DNA from: Thermodesulfatator sp.
GTDB taxonomy: Bacteria > Desulfobacterota > Thermodesulfobacteria > Thermodesulfobacteriales > Thermodesulfobacteriaceae
Assembly (NCBI GenBank): GCA_027036915.1
Contig: JALWCD010000116.1
Span: 1,493 to 9,797, forward strand
Reading direction: 5' to 3'
Length of the DNA: 8,305 nt
The notes beneath the pieces are model-generated. The model saw only the letters and a list, made by a program, of their open reading frames with translations. It was not told the DNA's origin and did not search any database. Every line of letters starts with the position of its first letter. Position 1 is the stretch's first letter. Below, piece by piece: positions 1 through 6,237 of this stretch. The translations under genes were made by a program, and so were the position numbers.

Positions 1-14
1 GTATCGTTCCTTTC

Positions 15-30
15 TGGCACCGATCTTGTT
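15..30 (+). promoter_or_regulatory. Probable sigma-54 (RpoN) promoter of amt
   Basis: The sequence TGGCAC at 15-20, five bases, then TTGTT at 26-30 closely matches the sigma-54 pattern TGGCAC-N5-TTGCW. The invariant GG of the -24 element (16-17) and the TTG of the -12 element are present at the correct spacing. The one clear departure is T instead of C at 29. Transcription would start near 41, about 28 nt before the amt ATG. Ammonium transporter genes are commonly under sigma-54/NtrC nitrogen control, so the position makes biological sense. Any NtrC-type enhancer sites would lie upstream of this window and cannot be seen. Promoter identity is inferred from sequence only. Confidence 0.55.
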
Positions 31-36
31 ACAGAG

Positions 37-59
37 CTCCCCCAAAAAAGACGGGGGAG
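37..59 (+). promoter_or_regulatory. Perfect inverted repeat masking the amt ribosome binding site
   Basis: CTCCCCC (37-43) and GGGGGAG (53-59) are exact reverse complements separated by a 9-nt A-rich loop (44-52). The downstream arm is most of the amt Shine-Dalgarno sequence GGGGGAGG (53-60), which lies 8 nt before the ATG at 69. An RNA containing both arms could hide the ribosome binding site. A transcript starting near 41 from the sigma-54-like promoter would lack part of the upstream arm and so would leave the site mostly free. No T tract follows, so this is not a classical terminator. The hairpin is seen in sequence; regulation is inferred. Confidence 0.5.
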
Positions 60-68
60 GTGCTCCGC

Positions 69-1247
69 ATGGTGGACAAAGGCGATACCCTGTTTCTTCT
101 GGTCTCCGCGGCCCTGGTTCTTCTCATGACGCCGGCCCTGGCGGTCTTCTACGGCGGGCTCGTACGCCGCAAGAATGTCCTTTCGGTTGTTATTCAGAGT
201 CTCATCATGATCTCCCTGGTCACCTTAGAGTGGATCTATGTGGGCTACAGTCTCTCTTTCGGTCCGGATGTGCACGGGTTTATCGGGAGTCTAAAACATC
301 TGGCCCTTAAGGGCCTGAGTTTTTCTCCCCATCCCAGTTACGCCTCCACGGTTCCCGAGCCGGTTTTTATGATTTACCAGTGCATGTTTGCGGTTATCAC
401 CCCGGCCCTCATTACCGGAGCCTTTGCCGAAAGGGTTCGCTTTCGGGCCTTTGTCTTTTTCAGTCTCCTCTGGGCCCTTCTGGTCTACAATCCTCTCTGT
501 CACTGGGTCTGGGGCGGAGGCTGGCTTTCGAAGCTGGGGGTGCTTGATTTTGCCGGAGGGCTGGTGGTGCATGCCAGTTGCGGGGCGGCGGCCCTGGTCA
601 TGGCCCTGGTGGTGGGGGCCCGGCGCGGGGCCAGACAGGAGCCCTTCATCCCCCATAACCTACCCCTTACGGTGATCGGAACCGGGCTTCTCTGGTTCGG
701 CTGGTTCGGGTTTAACGCCGGAAGCGCGCTCGCGGTGAACAACACCGCGGTCCAGGCTTTCATCAATACCCACACCGCGGCGGCCACGGCCATGCTGGCC
801 TGGGTCCTTACGGAGTGGCTCAAACAGGGGAAACCCACCACCCTCGGAGCCTGCTCCGGGGCCATCGCAGGGCTGGCCACCATTACTCCGGCCGCGGGGT
901 TTGTTAGCATCCACGGAGCGGTTCTCATCGGTGTCCTCTCCGGAGTGATCTGTTATCTGGCGGTGCTGGCCAAAAACAGACTGGGCTACGACGATGCCCT
1001 GGACGTGGTGGGCATCCACGGCGTGGGGGGTGTTCTGGGTACGCTTATGGCCGGGGTGCTTTCCCCGGAGGTTAAATTTTCGGCTCAGGTAATCGGGGTG
1101 GCGGCTACCGTGATCTACACCCTGGTGGCCACCTTTATTCTGGCCAAGGCGGTGGATGCGGTGTTCGGACTCCGGGTGGATGAGGAGACGGAATACATCG
1201 GGCTTGACGTTACCGAGCACGGTGAGGAAGCCTACGTGCTGGGATAG
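69..1247 (+). CDS. amt: Ammonium transporter, Amt/MEP/Rh family
   Basis: This is a polytopic inner-membrane channel for ammonium/ammonia uptake, 392 residues, the usual Amt length with about 11 hydrophobic spans. Visible hallmarks are the N-terminal FYGGLVRRKN segment and the DFAGGLVVH motif with D160 and the first pore histidine H168. FGFNAGS carries F215 and S219, and GIHGVGG carries the second pore histidine H317. Phe-gate F107 and W148 match E. coli AmtB positions, while AmtB F103 is Tyr here. The C-terminus keeps the GLDVTEHGEEAY tail that contacts PII (GlnK) proteins in AmtB homologues. The ATG at 69 is chosen over GTG at 60 because the strong Shine-Dalgarno GGGGGAGG ends 8 nt before it and would overlap the GTG. 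No glnK is visible; it could lie upstream of the window. Expression is probably nitrogen-controlled, given the sigma-54-like promoter. The 3' end overlaps the convergent folC by 16 nt. Confidence 0.96.
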   Translation: MVDKGDTLFLLVSAALVLLMTPALAVFYGGLVRRKNVLSVVIQSLIMISLVTLEWIYVGYSLSFGPDVHGFIGSLKHLALKGLSFSPHPSYASTVPEPVFMIYQCMFAVITPALITGAFAERVRFRAFVFFSLLWALLVYNPLCHWVWGGGWLSKLGVLDFAGGLVVHASCGAAALVMALVVGARRGARQEPFIPHNLPLTVIGTGLLWFGWFGFNAGSALAVNNTAVQAFINTHTAAATAMLAWVLTEWLKQGKPTTLGACSGAIAGLATITPAAGFVSIHGAVLIGVLSGVICYLAVLAKNRLGYDDALDVVGIHGVGGVLGTLMAGVLSPEVKFSAQVIGVAATVIYTLVATFILAKAVDAVFGLRVDEETEYIGLDVTEHGEEAYVLG

Positions 1248-2512
1248 TGGCCTGCTATCCACTTTCGAAGGGCTCCCACCAGGTAGAGGGAGCCCGTAAC
1301 CACCACCGGCCATTCCAGGGAAAGGGCTTTTTTTAGGGCCTCTTCGGGGGCCGGAAAGAAATAAACCGCGGGCCGGTCCCCGGGCGGAAGAACCGTCTGC
1401 CATTCCCTGAGGGTTACGGGATTCCTGGGGCCCGGGGGCTCGCAGAGGAATATGGCCCGGGCCCTGGAGGCCAGTTTTCTTAACATGCGGAGATAGGGTT
1501 TCTCGCCGCCCTCATTGGTGGCTCCAAAAATAAGGGTGTATTCCCGGATGCCTTTTCGATCCAGGGATCGGATGAGGGCGGCCACCCCCTCCTCGTTATG
1601 GGCCCCGTCAAGGATAACCCCGGGTCCCAGAGGAAAGTATTCGAAACGTCCGGGCCAGGTAACCTTTTTAAGTGCCCTCCGAACCGTCTCCTCCTCGAAA
1701 GGGAACCCCCGACTTTCCAGGACCTCGAGGACGGCCAGGGCCAGGCCCAGATTGTACTTCTGGAATTCGCCCTGGAGGGAGAGGATGAGTTCGGGCAGGG
1801 TGCGTCGAAGGCCGCGATAGTGGAAGCCCCCGGAGGCCTTGCGGATATGGAAATCTTTATGCCACAGGTAAAGCGGGCTTCCCATATTCCGGGCCTTGGC
1901 CAGAATGACTTTTCGGGCCTCCGGGGAAAGTTTGCCCGCTACCACCGGAATGCGGGCCTTGATGATGCCGGCTTTTTCAAAGGCGATCTGCCTCAAGGTC
2001 CGTCCCAGATAGGCGGTGTGATCCCGGGCCACGGAGGTGATAACCGAGACCTCGGGGAGACACACGTTGGTGGCGTCAAGTCGCCCCCCAAGGCCGCACT
2101 CTATGACCGCCACCTCCACCTCTTCTTCGGCAAAATAGAGAAAGGCCGCGGCGGTGGTGATTTCAAAATAGGTTACGGGAAGGGAAAGTCTTTCCACTTC
2201 CCGGCGCACCCGGGAAAGGACCTCGGCAAGCCTTTCCGGAGGGATCTCACGGCCGTTGATCCGGAATCGCTCGGTGACCGAAACCAGATGGGGTGAGGTG
2301 TAAAGGCCGGTCCTGAGGCCGTGGGCGGAAAGGACCATGGAGAGGATGGCTGCGGTGGAGCCCTTGCCGTTAGTGCCGGCCAGATGCACGCAGGGGTATC
2401 TTTTTTCGGGATGCCCCAGAGCCTTAAGAAGGGCCGCAATTCTCTCAAGCCCCGGTTTTATCCCGTGAAACTGGTGCCGATTCAGCCAGGCCAGGGCTTC
2501 TTCGATCTGCAT
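1232..2512 (-). CDS. folC: Folylpolyglutamate synthase / dihydrofolate synthase
   Basis: This cytoplasmic Mur-ligase-type ATPase adds glutamate to folates, and in bifunctional members also makes dihydrofolate from dihydropteroate. With the ATG at 2512 it has 426 residues, normal for FolC. Motifs in order are KPGLER near residue 20, the P-loop AGTNGKGST (45-53), ECGLGGRLDATN (about 138-149), EKAGIIK (179-185), TWPGRFE (285-291) and LDGAHN (301-306). The open frame extends upstream to ATG 2554 and TTG 2590. The added residues do not resemble the family N-terminus and no upstream start has a convincing Shine-Dalgarno, so 2512 is preferred by homology; GTG at 2530 is another option. Sequence alone cannot say whether both synthase activities are present. 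The gene is divergent from acs and converges on amt, so it appears to be transcribed alone within this window. Confidence 0.93.
   Translation of the reverse strand: MQIEEALAWLNRHQFHGIKPGLERIAALLKALGHPEKRYPCVHLAGTNGKGSTAAILSMVLSAHGLRTGLYTSPHLVSVTERFRINGREIPPERLAEVLSRVRREVERLSLPVTYFEITTAAAFLYFAEEEVEVAVIECGLGGRLDATNVCLPEVSVITSVARDHTAYLGRTLRQIAFEKAGIIKARIPVVAGKLSPEARKVILAKARNMGSPLYLWHKDFHIRKASGGFHYRGLRRTLPELILSLQGEFQKYNLGLALAVLEVLESRGFPFEEETVRRALKKVTWPGRFEYFPLGPGVILDGAHNEEGVAALIRSLDRKGIREYTLIFGATNEGGEKPYLRMLRKLASRARAIFLCEPPGPRNPVTLREWQTVLPPGDRPAVYFFPAPEEALKKALSLEWPVVVTGSLYLVGALRKWIAGHYPST
1242..1260. repeat. Short inverted repeat at the amt/folC convergent end
   Basis: GGATAG (1242-1247) and CTATCC (1255-1260) are perfect 6-bp arms around a 7-nt loop. 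The repeat covers the amt stop codon and the last codons of folC. Neither strand has a T-rich tract after it, so it is at best a weak bidirectional barrier rather than a standard Rho-independent terminator. It could be chance. Confidence 0.3.
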
Positions 2513-2633
2513 AGTCGTAAATCTTACCACTGTTTCCGGGACTGAAGAGTCCATTCCGGACTGCGAAGGGGTTTGGATTCCTGCGCTCAAAATGATAAGC
2601 TTCAGGGAGAAAGGGTGGGTGTGAGAAAGGAGG

Positions 2634-2639
2634 TATAAT
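2634..2639 (+). promoter_or_regulatory. Candidate -10 element of the acs operon promoter
   Basis: A perfect TATAAT lies 73 nt before the acs ATG, in the only stretch able to drive the operon. The expected -35 position (around 2611-2616, AAGGGT) does not resemble TTGACA and there is no extended -10 TG. If real, this promoter probably depends on an activator or another sigma factor. Predicted transcription start is near 2646. Only the -10 match is directly seen. Confidence 0.4.
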
Positions 2640-2649
2640 CAAAAGAAGT

Positions 2650-2661
2650 AACACGAGTGTT
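2650..2661. promoter_or_regulatory. Small palindrome near the predicted acs transcription start
   Basis: AACAC-GA-GTGTT is a perfect 5-bp inverted repeat with a 2-bp centre, about 11 bp downstream of the TATAAT. The position, just after the predicted start point, would suit a repressor operator. The arms are short, the motif matches no operator I can name, and it could arise by chance. Confidence 0.25.
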
Positions 2662-2693
2662 TCAAGACAGGCCCTTGGGAATACTTTAGACAT

Positions 2694-2702
2694 AAGGAGG
2701 TG
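2694..2702 (+). promoter_or_regulatory. Strong ribosome binding site of acs
   Basis: AAGGAGGTG is nearly a perfect complement of the 16S rRNA 3' end. Its GGAGG core ends 6 nt before the ATG at 2707, which fixes the acs start. Confidence 0.85.
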
Positions 2703-2706
2703 TAAG

Positions 2707-4695
2707 ATGGGCAATTCCACTAAAATTGAAGCGTTACTTAAGGAAGAACGGGTTTTCTATCCCCCCCAGGCGGAGAGGGATCGGGCCTATATTTCCTCCC
2801 GGTACGAATACGAGGAAATTTATCGCTACTCCCTTGAGGACCCGGACGGCTTCTGGAGCGAACGAGCCAAGGAGCTTATCACCTGGTTCAAACTATGGGA
2901 CCGTACCTGTTACTGGGATTTTGAGAAACCCGAGATCCGCTGGTTTGAGGGCGGAAAGCTCAACGCCTGTTACAACTGCCTTGACCGGCACCTCTCCGGT
3001 CCCATCCGCAACAAGGCGGCCATCATCTGGCAGGGAGAACCCGACCACGAGGTGCGGGTCTACACTTACCAGATGCTTCACCGGGAGGTCTCGCGTCTGG
3101 CCAATGTGTTAAGGAAACTGGGAGTCAGAAAAGGGGATCGGGTTTCTATTTATCTTCCCATGATTCCGGAGCTTCCCATCGCCATGCTGGCCTGCGCCCG
3201 GATCGGGGCCATTCACTCGGTGGTCTTCGGGGGGTTTTCGGCCGAGGCCTTAAAGACTCGCATTCAGGACTGCGAGGCCAAGATCCTGATCACGGCCGAC
3301 GGCTACTGGCGGGCCGGAAAGAAAATAGAGGCCAAGAAGAACGCCGACCTCGCTCTCAAGGATTGCCCCACGGTGGAAAAATGCATCGTGGTGAGACGCC
3401 TGGGAAACGAAATCGACTGGGTTTCCGGGCGCGACCTCTGGTATCACGAATTGATAAACGACCCGGAGATTCCGGACGAATGCCCCTGCGAGGAGATGGA
3501 CGCCGAGGACATCCTCTTCATCCTCTACACCTCCGGTTCCACCGGAAAGCCCAAAGGGGTGTTTCACACCACCGGGGGCTACATGGTTTATGTAACTCAT
3601 ACCCTTCAGTGGATTTTTGATTTGAGACCCGAGGACGTTTTCTGGTGCACGGCGGACATCGGATGGATCACCGGACACTCCTACATCGTTTACGGGCCGC
3701 TGGCTCTGGGAGCCACGGAGATCATGTATGAGGGGGTGCCCACCTATCCCCATCCCGGGCGTTTCTGGGAGCTGATCCAGAAATACCGGGTGACCCTCTT
3801 TTACACCGCTCCCACCGTCATTCGGGCCCTCATGCGGGCCGGGGACGAATGGCCGGCCAAATACGATCTTTCGAGTTTACGTATTCTGGGTTCAGTTGGA
3901 GAGCCCATCAATCCCGAGGCCTGGCTCTGGTATCACAAACACGTGGGGCGGGGCCGCTGTCCCATTGTGGACACCTGGTGGCAGACCGAAACCGGGGGTG
4001 TTCTCATCTCACCCCTCCCTTACGCCATCCCGCAAAAGCCCGGGGCGGCCACCGTCCCCCTTCCCGGAGTGGAGCCGGTAATCCTTCGTGACGACGGAAC
4101 CGAAGCCGGGATTAACGAAGGAGGGCATCTCTGTATGAAGCGGGCCTGGCCCGGAATGCTTCGCGGGGTGTGGGGGAACCCGGAAAGGTTCAAGGAAGTC
4201 TATTTCAGCCGCTTTCCGGGTTACTACTACACCGGAGACGGGGCCAGAAGGGACGAAGACGGCTACATCTGGATCATCGGGCGGCTTGACGACGTGATTA
4301 ACGTTTCCGGACACCGTCTGGGAACCATGGAGCTGGAGAGCGCGCTCGTGGCCCATCCGGCGGTGGCCGAAGCCGCGGTCATCGGTGTGCCGCACGAGGT
4401 CAAGGGCGAGACCATCTACGCCTTTGTGATCCTGCGTGAGGGTTATGAGCCCTCGGAGGAACTCGAAAAGGAACTCAAGCAGCACATGCGGAAGGTCATC
4501 GGTCCCATCGCCACGCCGGAGTTCATTCAGTTCGTCTCCGGGCTTCCCAAGACCCGAAGCGGAAAGATCATGCGGCGCATCCTGAGGAAAATCGCCTCCG
4601 GCCAGTACCAGGATCTGGGCGACACCTCCACCCTGGCCGACCCCTCGGTGGTGGAGGAACTCATCCGCACCCGAAAGGAGATGGAAAAGAAGTAG
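2707..4695 (+). CDS. acs: Acetyl-CoA synthetase (AMP-forming)
   Basis: Cytoplasmic enzyme converting acetate, ATP and CoA to acetyl-CoA, AMP and PPi through an acetyl-adenylate. Its 662 residues fit Acs (about 650). Motifs: adenylate-forming loop [11 protein letters not shown] (274-284); GWITGHSY (319-326); WWQTETGG (424-431), including W425, which corresponds to the acetate-pocket Trp414 of Salmonella Acs; [10 protein letters not shown] (507-516); [13 protein letters not shown] (525-537), with hinge D528; and C-terminal [11 protein letters not shown], with K620 matching Salmonella K609, the catalytic lysine inactivated by acetylation. Start ATG 2707 follows a strong Shine-Dalgarno. It is the first gene of a seven-gene + strand run; its TAG overlaps the next GTG by one base. 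A CobB-type sirtuin three genes downstream is the expected reactivating deacetylase. The alternative, propionyl-CoA synthetase, is less likely given the Trp and overall fit to Acs. Confidence 0.97.
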   Translation: MGNSTKIEALLKEERVFYPPQAERDRAYISSRYEYEEIYRYSLEDPDGFWSERAKELITWFKLWDRTCYWDFEKPEIRWFEGGKLNACYNCLDRHLSGPIRNKAAIIWQGEPDHEVRVYTYQMLHREVSRLANVLRKLGVRKGDRVSIYLPMIPELPIAMLACARIGAIHSVVFGGFSAEALKTRIQDCEAKILITADGYWRAGKKIEAKKNADLALKDCPTVEKCIVVRRLGNEIDWVSGRDLWYHELINDPEIPDECPCEEMDAEDILFILYTSGSTGKPKGVFHTTGGYMVYVTHTLQWIFDLRPEDVFWCTADIGWITGHSYIVYGPLALGATEIMYEGVPTYPHPGRFWELIQKYRVTLFYTAPTVIRALMRAGDEWPAKYDLSSLRILGSVGEPINPEAWLWYHKHVGRGRCPIVDTWWQTETGGVLISPLPYAIPQKPGAATVPLPGVEPVILRDDGTEAGINEGGHLCMKRAWPGMLRGVWGNPERFKEVYFSRFPGYYYTGDGARRDEDGYIWIIGRLDDVINVSGHRLGTMELESALVAHPAVAEAAVIGVPHEVKGETIYAFVILREGYEPSEELEKELKQHMRKVIGPIATPEFIQFVSGLPKTRSGKIMRRILRKIASGQYQDLGDTSTLADPSVVEELIRTRKEMEKK

Positions 4696-5090
4696 TGGAA
4701 GTGAGGGAAAGATCGCTTGAAAAGGTGCGCCGGAGGCTTTCTCCGGTCTGGGAGGCCTTTCCGGAGGTGAAGTTCGCTTACCTTTTCGGCTCGCAGGCCA
4801 CCGGAAAGGCCGGCCCTTTAAGTGACTTAGACCTTGCGGTCTATCTTAAGCCTTACACTCACCGGCGTTATCTGGATCTTTACGCCGCCTGTTGCCGGGC
4901 CCTTAAACGTAACGATCTGGATCTGGTGCTGCTGAATCGCACGGAAAACCTTATCCTGCTTGAAAACATCATTCGGGAGGGAAAACTCCTTTTTGAAAGG
5001 GACCGGGGGGCTCGCTTTGAATTTGAGGTGGAGACCCTCCATCTGGCCCTTGATTTCCGGGAGATGCGCCGCCAGATTCTCGGAAGATGA
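4695..5090 (+). CDS. mntA: MNT-type nucleotidyltransferase (MntA-like, partner of HepT)
   Basis: A 131-residue minimal nucleotidyltransferase. The catalytic pattern G-S-x10-D-x-D is intact: G32-S33 and D44/D46 in FGSQATGKAGPLSDLDLAVY, with a likely third acidic residue at D76 in DLDLVLL. In studied MntA/HepT pairs the MNT protein is the antitoxin and transfers AMP to a tyrosine of the HEPN partner. The same pairing is seen here, since the next gene is a HEPN/DUF86 protein overlapping by 4 nt (ATGA). The GTG start at 4695 shares one base with the acs stop (TAGTG). A GGAG at 4677-4680 is rather far away, so reinitiation coupled to acs is likely; GTG at 4701 is possible. The antitoxin role is inferred from the family. 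Placement directly after acs is unusual. Confidence 0.85.
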   Translation: MEVRERSLEKVRRRLSPVWEAFPEVKFAYLFGSQATGKAGPLSDLDLAVYLKPYTHRRYLDLYAACCRALKRNDLDLVLLNRTENLILLENIIREGKLLFERDRGARFEFEVETLHLALDFREMRRQILGR

Positions 5091-5563
5091 GCGACAGGGA
5101 ACGTATTCTTAAGAAAATGGAAATGGTACGCGGATATATTTCCCTAATCCTGAGTATAGAAAAGGAATGTCTTGAGCGGTTTGAGACCGATCCCATCTAT
5201 CGGGGAGCTCTTTTGCACTATCTTTATCTCACTGCAGACAGTTGCGTAGCATTGGCCCAAATGATGATCCGTTTTCGGGAGCTGGGAACCCCTCAGTCCT
5301 ATCAGGAAGCCATAGAGATGCTTGGAGAAAGGGGTCTCATCCCTGCGGATTTTGCCTATGAATTTGCACGCATAGCCGGCTTAAAGAATCTCTTAGCCCA
5401 CGGCTACGAGAAAGTGAAAAAGGATCTGATCTGTGAGGAAATCCTCCCCCGGCTCAGGGAAGTGGATTTTTTTTGCGGGAAATCGAAAAACACTTATGAA
5501 AAAATATCTCGTGATCCTCACCGGGGCGGGCGTTTCGGCCGAATCCGGCATTCCCACCTTTAG
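5087..5563 (+). CDS. hepT: HEPN-domain protein, HepT/DUF86 type, with apparent 3' frameshift
   Basis: The first ~129 residues form an all-helical HEPN protein of the HepT type, the usual partner of MNT proteins and often an RNase toxin. The family motif R-x4-H-x-Y appears as K100-NLLA-H105-G-Y107. The key Arg is Lys, but the His and the tyrosine that MntA-type enzymes adenylylate remain. After F129 the reading frame gives a 29-residue polar, basic tail unlike HepT and runs 68 nt into cobB. The switch falls in a run of eight T (5467-5474). One extra T would give the ending LREIEKHL and a TGA overlapping the cobB ATG (ATGA), for a normal 137-residue protein. The gene is therefore either frameshifted, misassembled by one base, or expressed through slippage. 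The ATG at 5087 overlaps the mntA stop. Codons look somewhat more AT-rich than those of acs or hslO. Confidence 0.8.
   Translation: MSDRERILKKMEMVRGYISLILSIEKECLERFETDPIYRGALLHYLYLTADSCVALAQMMIRFRELGTPQSYQEAIEMLGERGLIPADFAYEFARIAGLKNLLAHGYEKVKKDLICEEILPRLREVDFFCGKSKNTYEKISRDPHRGGRFGRIRHSHL
5467..5474 (+). other. Run of eight T deciding the hepT 3' end and the link to cobB
   Basis: In the hepT frame the run reads GAT TTT TTT TGC. Length eight gives the long aberrant tail ending at 5563. Length nine gives a HepT-like end whose stop overlaps the cobB start. Length seven makes an open frame joining HepT residue 129 to CobB through a 7-residue linker (AGNRKTL). All three outcomes were read directly from the sequence. 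Whether the run varies in the genome or in mRNA is not known; homopolymer sequencing error is a plain alternative. Confidence 0.7.
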
Positions 5564-6206
5564 GGACCCGGGCGGGATCTGGGAGAAATACGATCTTTCC
5601 GAGGTGGCCACCCCGGAGGGGTTTCGGCGCAATCCCCGCCTGGTGCACGAGTTTTATAACGCAAGGAGGAGGGATCTTTTAAGGGTCAAGCCCAACCCGG
5701 CTCATTACGCTCTGGCGGAGCTTGAGAGGGCCTGGCCCGGGGAGTTCCTCCTGGTGACCCAGAACGTGGACGATCTTCACGAGCGGGCCGGAAGCCGGCG
5801 TCTGATCCATATCCACGGGGAGCTCCTCAAGGTGCGCTGTGAACTCTGCGGCGGGGTTTTTCGGGAGACCGGGGAGGTCTTTCCCGAGACCCCGTGTCCG
5901 GTCTGCGGGAGGTCCGGGGGCCTGAGGCCTCACGTGGTCTGGTTCGGGGAGACCCCGTTTCACCTGGAGGAAGTTTACGAAGCTCTTCTCCGATGTGATC
6001 TTTTCGTGGCCATCGGGACCTCGGGTACGGTTTATCCGGCAGCCGGTTTCGTGGAGGTGGCCCGGAACGCCGGAGCTTACTGCGTGGAGATCAATCTTAA
6101 GCCCGCGGAAAACGCCCACCTCTTTCACGAACACCGTTATGGTCCGGCCAGCCGAGTGGTTCCGGAGTGGGTGCGAGAGGTGGAAAAGTCATGGTTAAAG
6201 ATTTAA
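5496..6206 (+). CDS. cobB: NAD-dependent protein deacylase, CobB-type (class III-like) sirtuin
   Basis: A 236-residue cytoplasmic sirtuin that removes acyl groups from lysines using NAD+. Motifs in order: GAGVSAESGIPTFR (10-23, NAD binding), TQNVDDLH (88-95), HIHGEL with catalytic H107, zinc cysteines C115/C118 and C134/C137, VVWFGE (147-152), GTSGTVYPA (174-182) and EIN (198-200). FYNARRR supplies Y54 and R57, the Y-x-x-R pair that binds succinyl or malonyl groups in SIRT5 and E. coli CobB. Start ATG 5496 is chosen because the sirtuin fold begins there; the frame extends upstream to GTG 5433, but that part lies inside hepT. No good Shine-Dalgarno precedes the ATG, so translation may depend on coupling to hepT. 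Acs, encoded in the same operon, is the classic CobB substrate, which suggests this enzyme reactivates acetylated Acs. No acetyltransferase gene is visible. Confidence 0.93.
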   Translation: MKKYLVILTGAGVSAESGIPTFRDPGGIWEKYDLSEVATPEGFRRNPRLVHEFYNARRRDLLRVKPNPAHYALAELERAWPGEFLLVTQNVDDLHERAGSRRLIHIHGELLKVRCELCGGVFRETGEVFPETPCPVCGRSGGLRPHVVWFGETPFHLEEVYEALLRCDLFVAIGTSGTVYPAAGFVEVARNAGAYCVEINLKPAENAHLFHEHRYGPASRVVPEWVREVEKSWLKI

Positions 6207-6225
6207 TCTGGAAAAAAGCCCCCCA

Positions 6226-6231
6226 GGGAGG
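6226..6231 (+). promoter_or_regulatory. Ribosome binding site of the PD-(D/E)XK gene
   Basis: GGGAGG sits 6 nt before ATG 6238. It is the only clear Shine-Dalgarno among the genes downstream of acs. The other downstream starts rely on overlaps or on 1-2 nt gaps, which suggests independent ribosome loading at this gene. Confidence 0.65.
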
Positions 6232-6237
6232 ATCGGG

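Larger units (their letters stand above)
2513..2706. other. Divergent folC/acs intergenic region
   Basis: This spacer of about 190 bp separates the folC start (if ATG 2512 is used) from acs. It should hold promoters for both directions. On the acs side it has a perfect -10 hexamer, a small palindrome and a strong Shine-Dalgarno. On the folC side I see no convincing promoter. A 12-mer AAGGAGGTATAA (2627-2638) recurs with one mismatch as AAGGAGGTGTAA (2694-2705). The second copy is the acs ribosome binding site; the first has no start codon after it. No small gene or RNA structure was recognised. Confidence 0.6.

Noticed and set aside
60..68. GTG 60 as the amt start
   Set aside because: The Shine-Dalgarno sequence itself covers 53-60, leaving no spacing for GTG 60, while ATG 69 is ideally placed and begins at the usual Amt N-terminus.
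1242..1260. Rho-independent terminator between amt and folC
   Set aside because: The stem has only 6 bp and neither strand shows a following T tract, so only an inverted repeat is reported.
660..1403. Long - strand open frame (247 codons) opposite amt
   Set aside because: It is antisense to the conserved Amt membrane segments, and its low-complexity Gly/Arg/Pro/His composition has no family resemblance.
1598..2296. Long + strand open frame (232 codons) opposite folC
   Set aside because: It lies wholly inside the well-supported folC gene, its translation shows no recognisable domain, and its Gly/Pro/Arg-rich make-up is typical of the antisense of GC-rich coding DNA.
5433..5495. Upstream start of cobB at GTG 5433
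   Set aside because: The extra residues lie inside hepT in another frame and are not sirtuin-like; the family N-terminus begins at ATG 5496.
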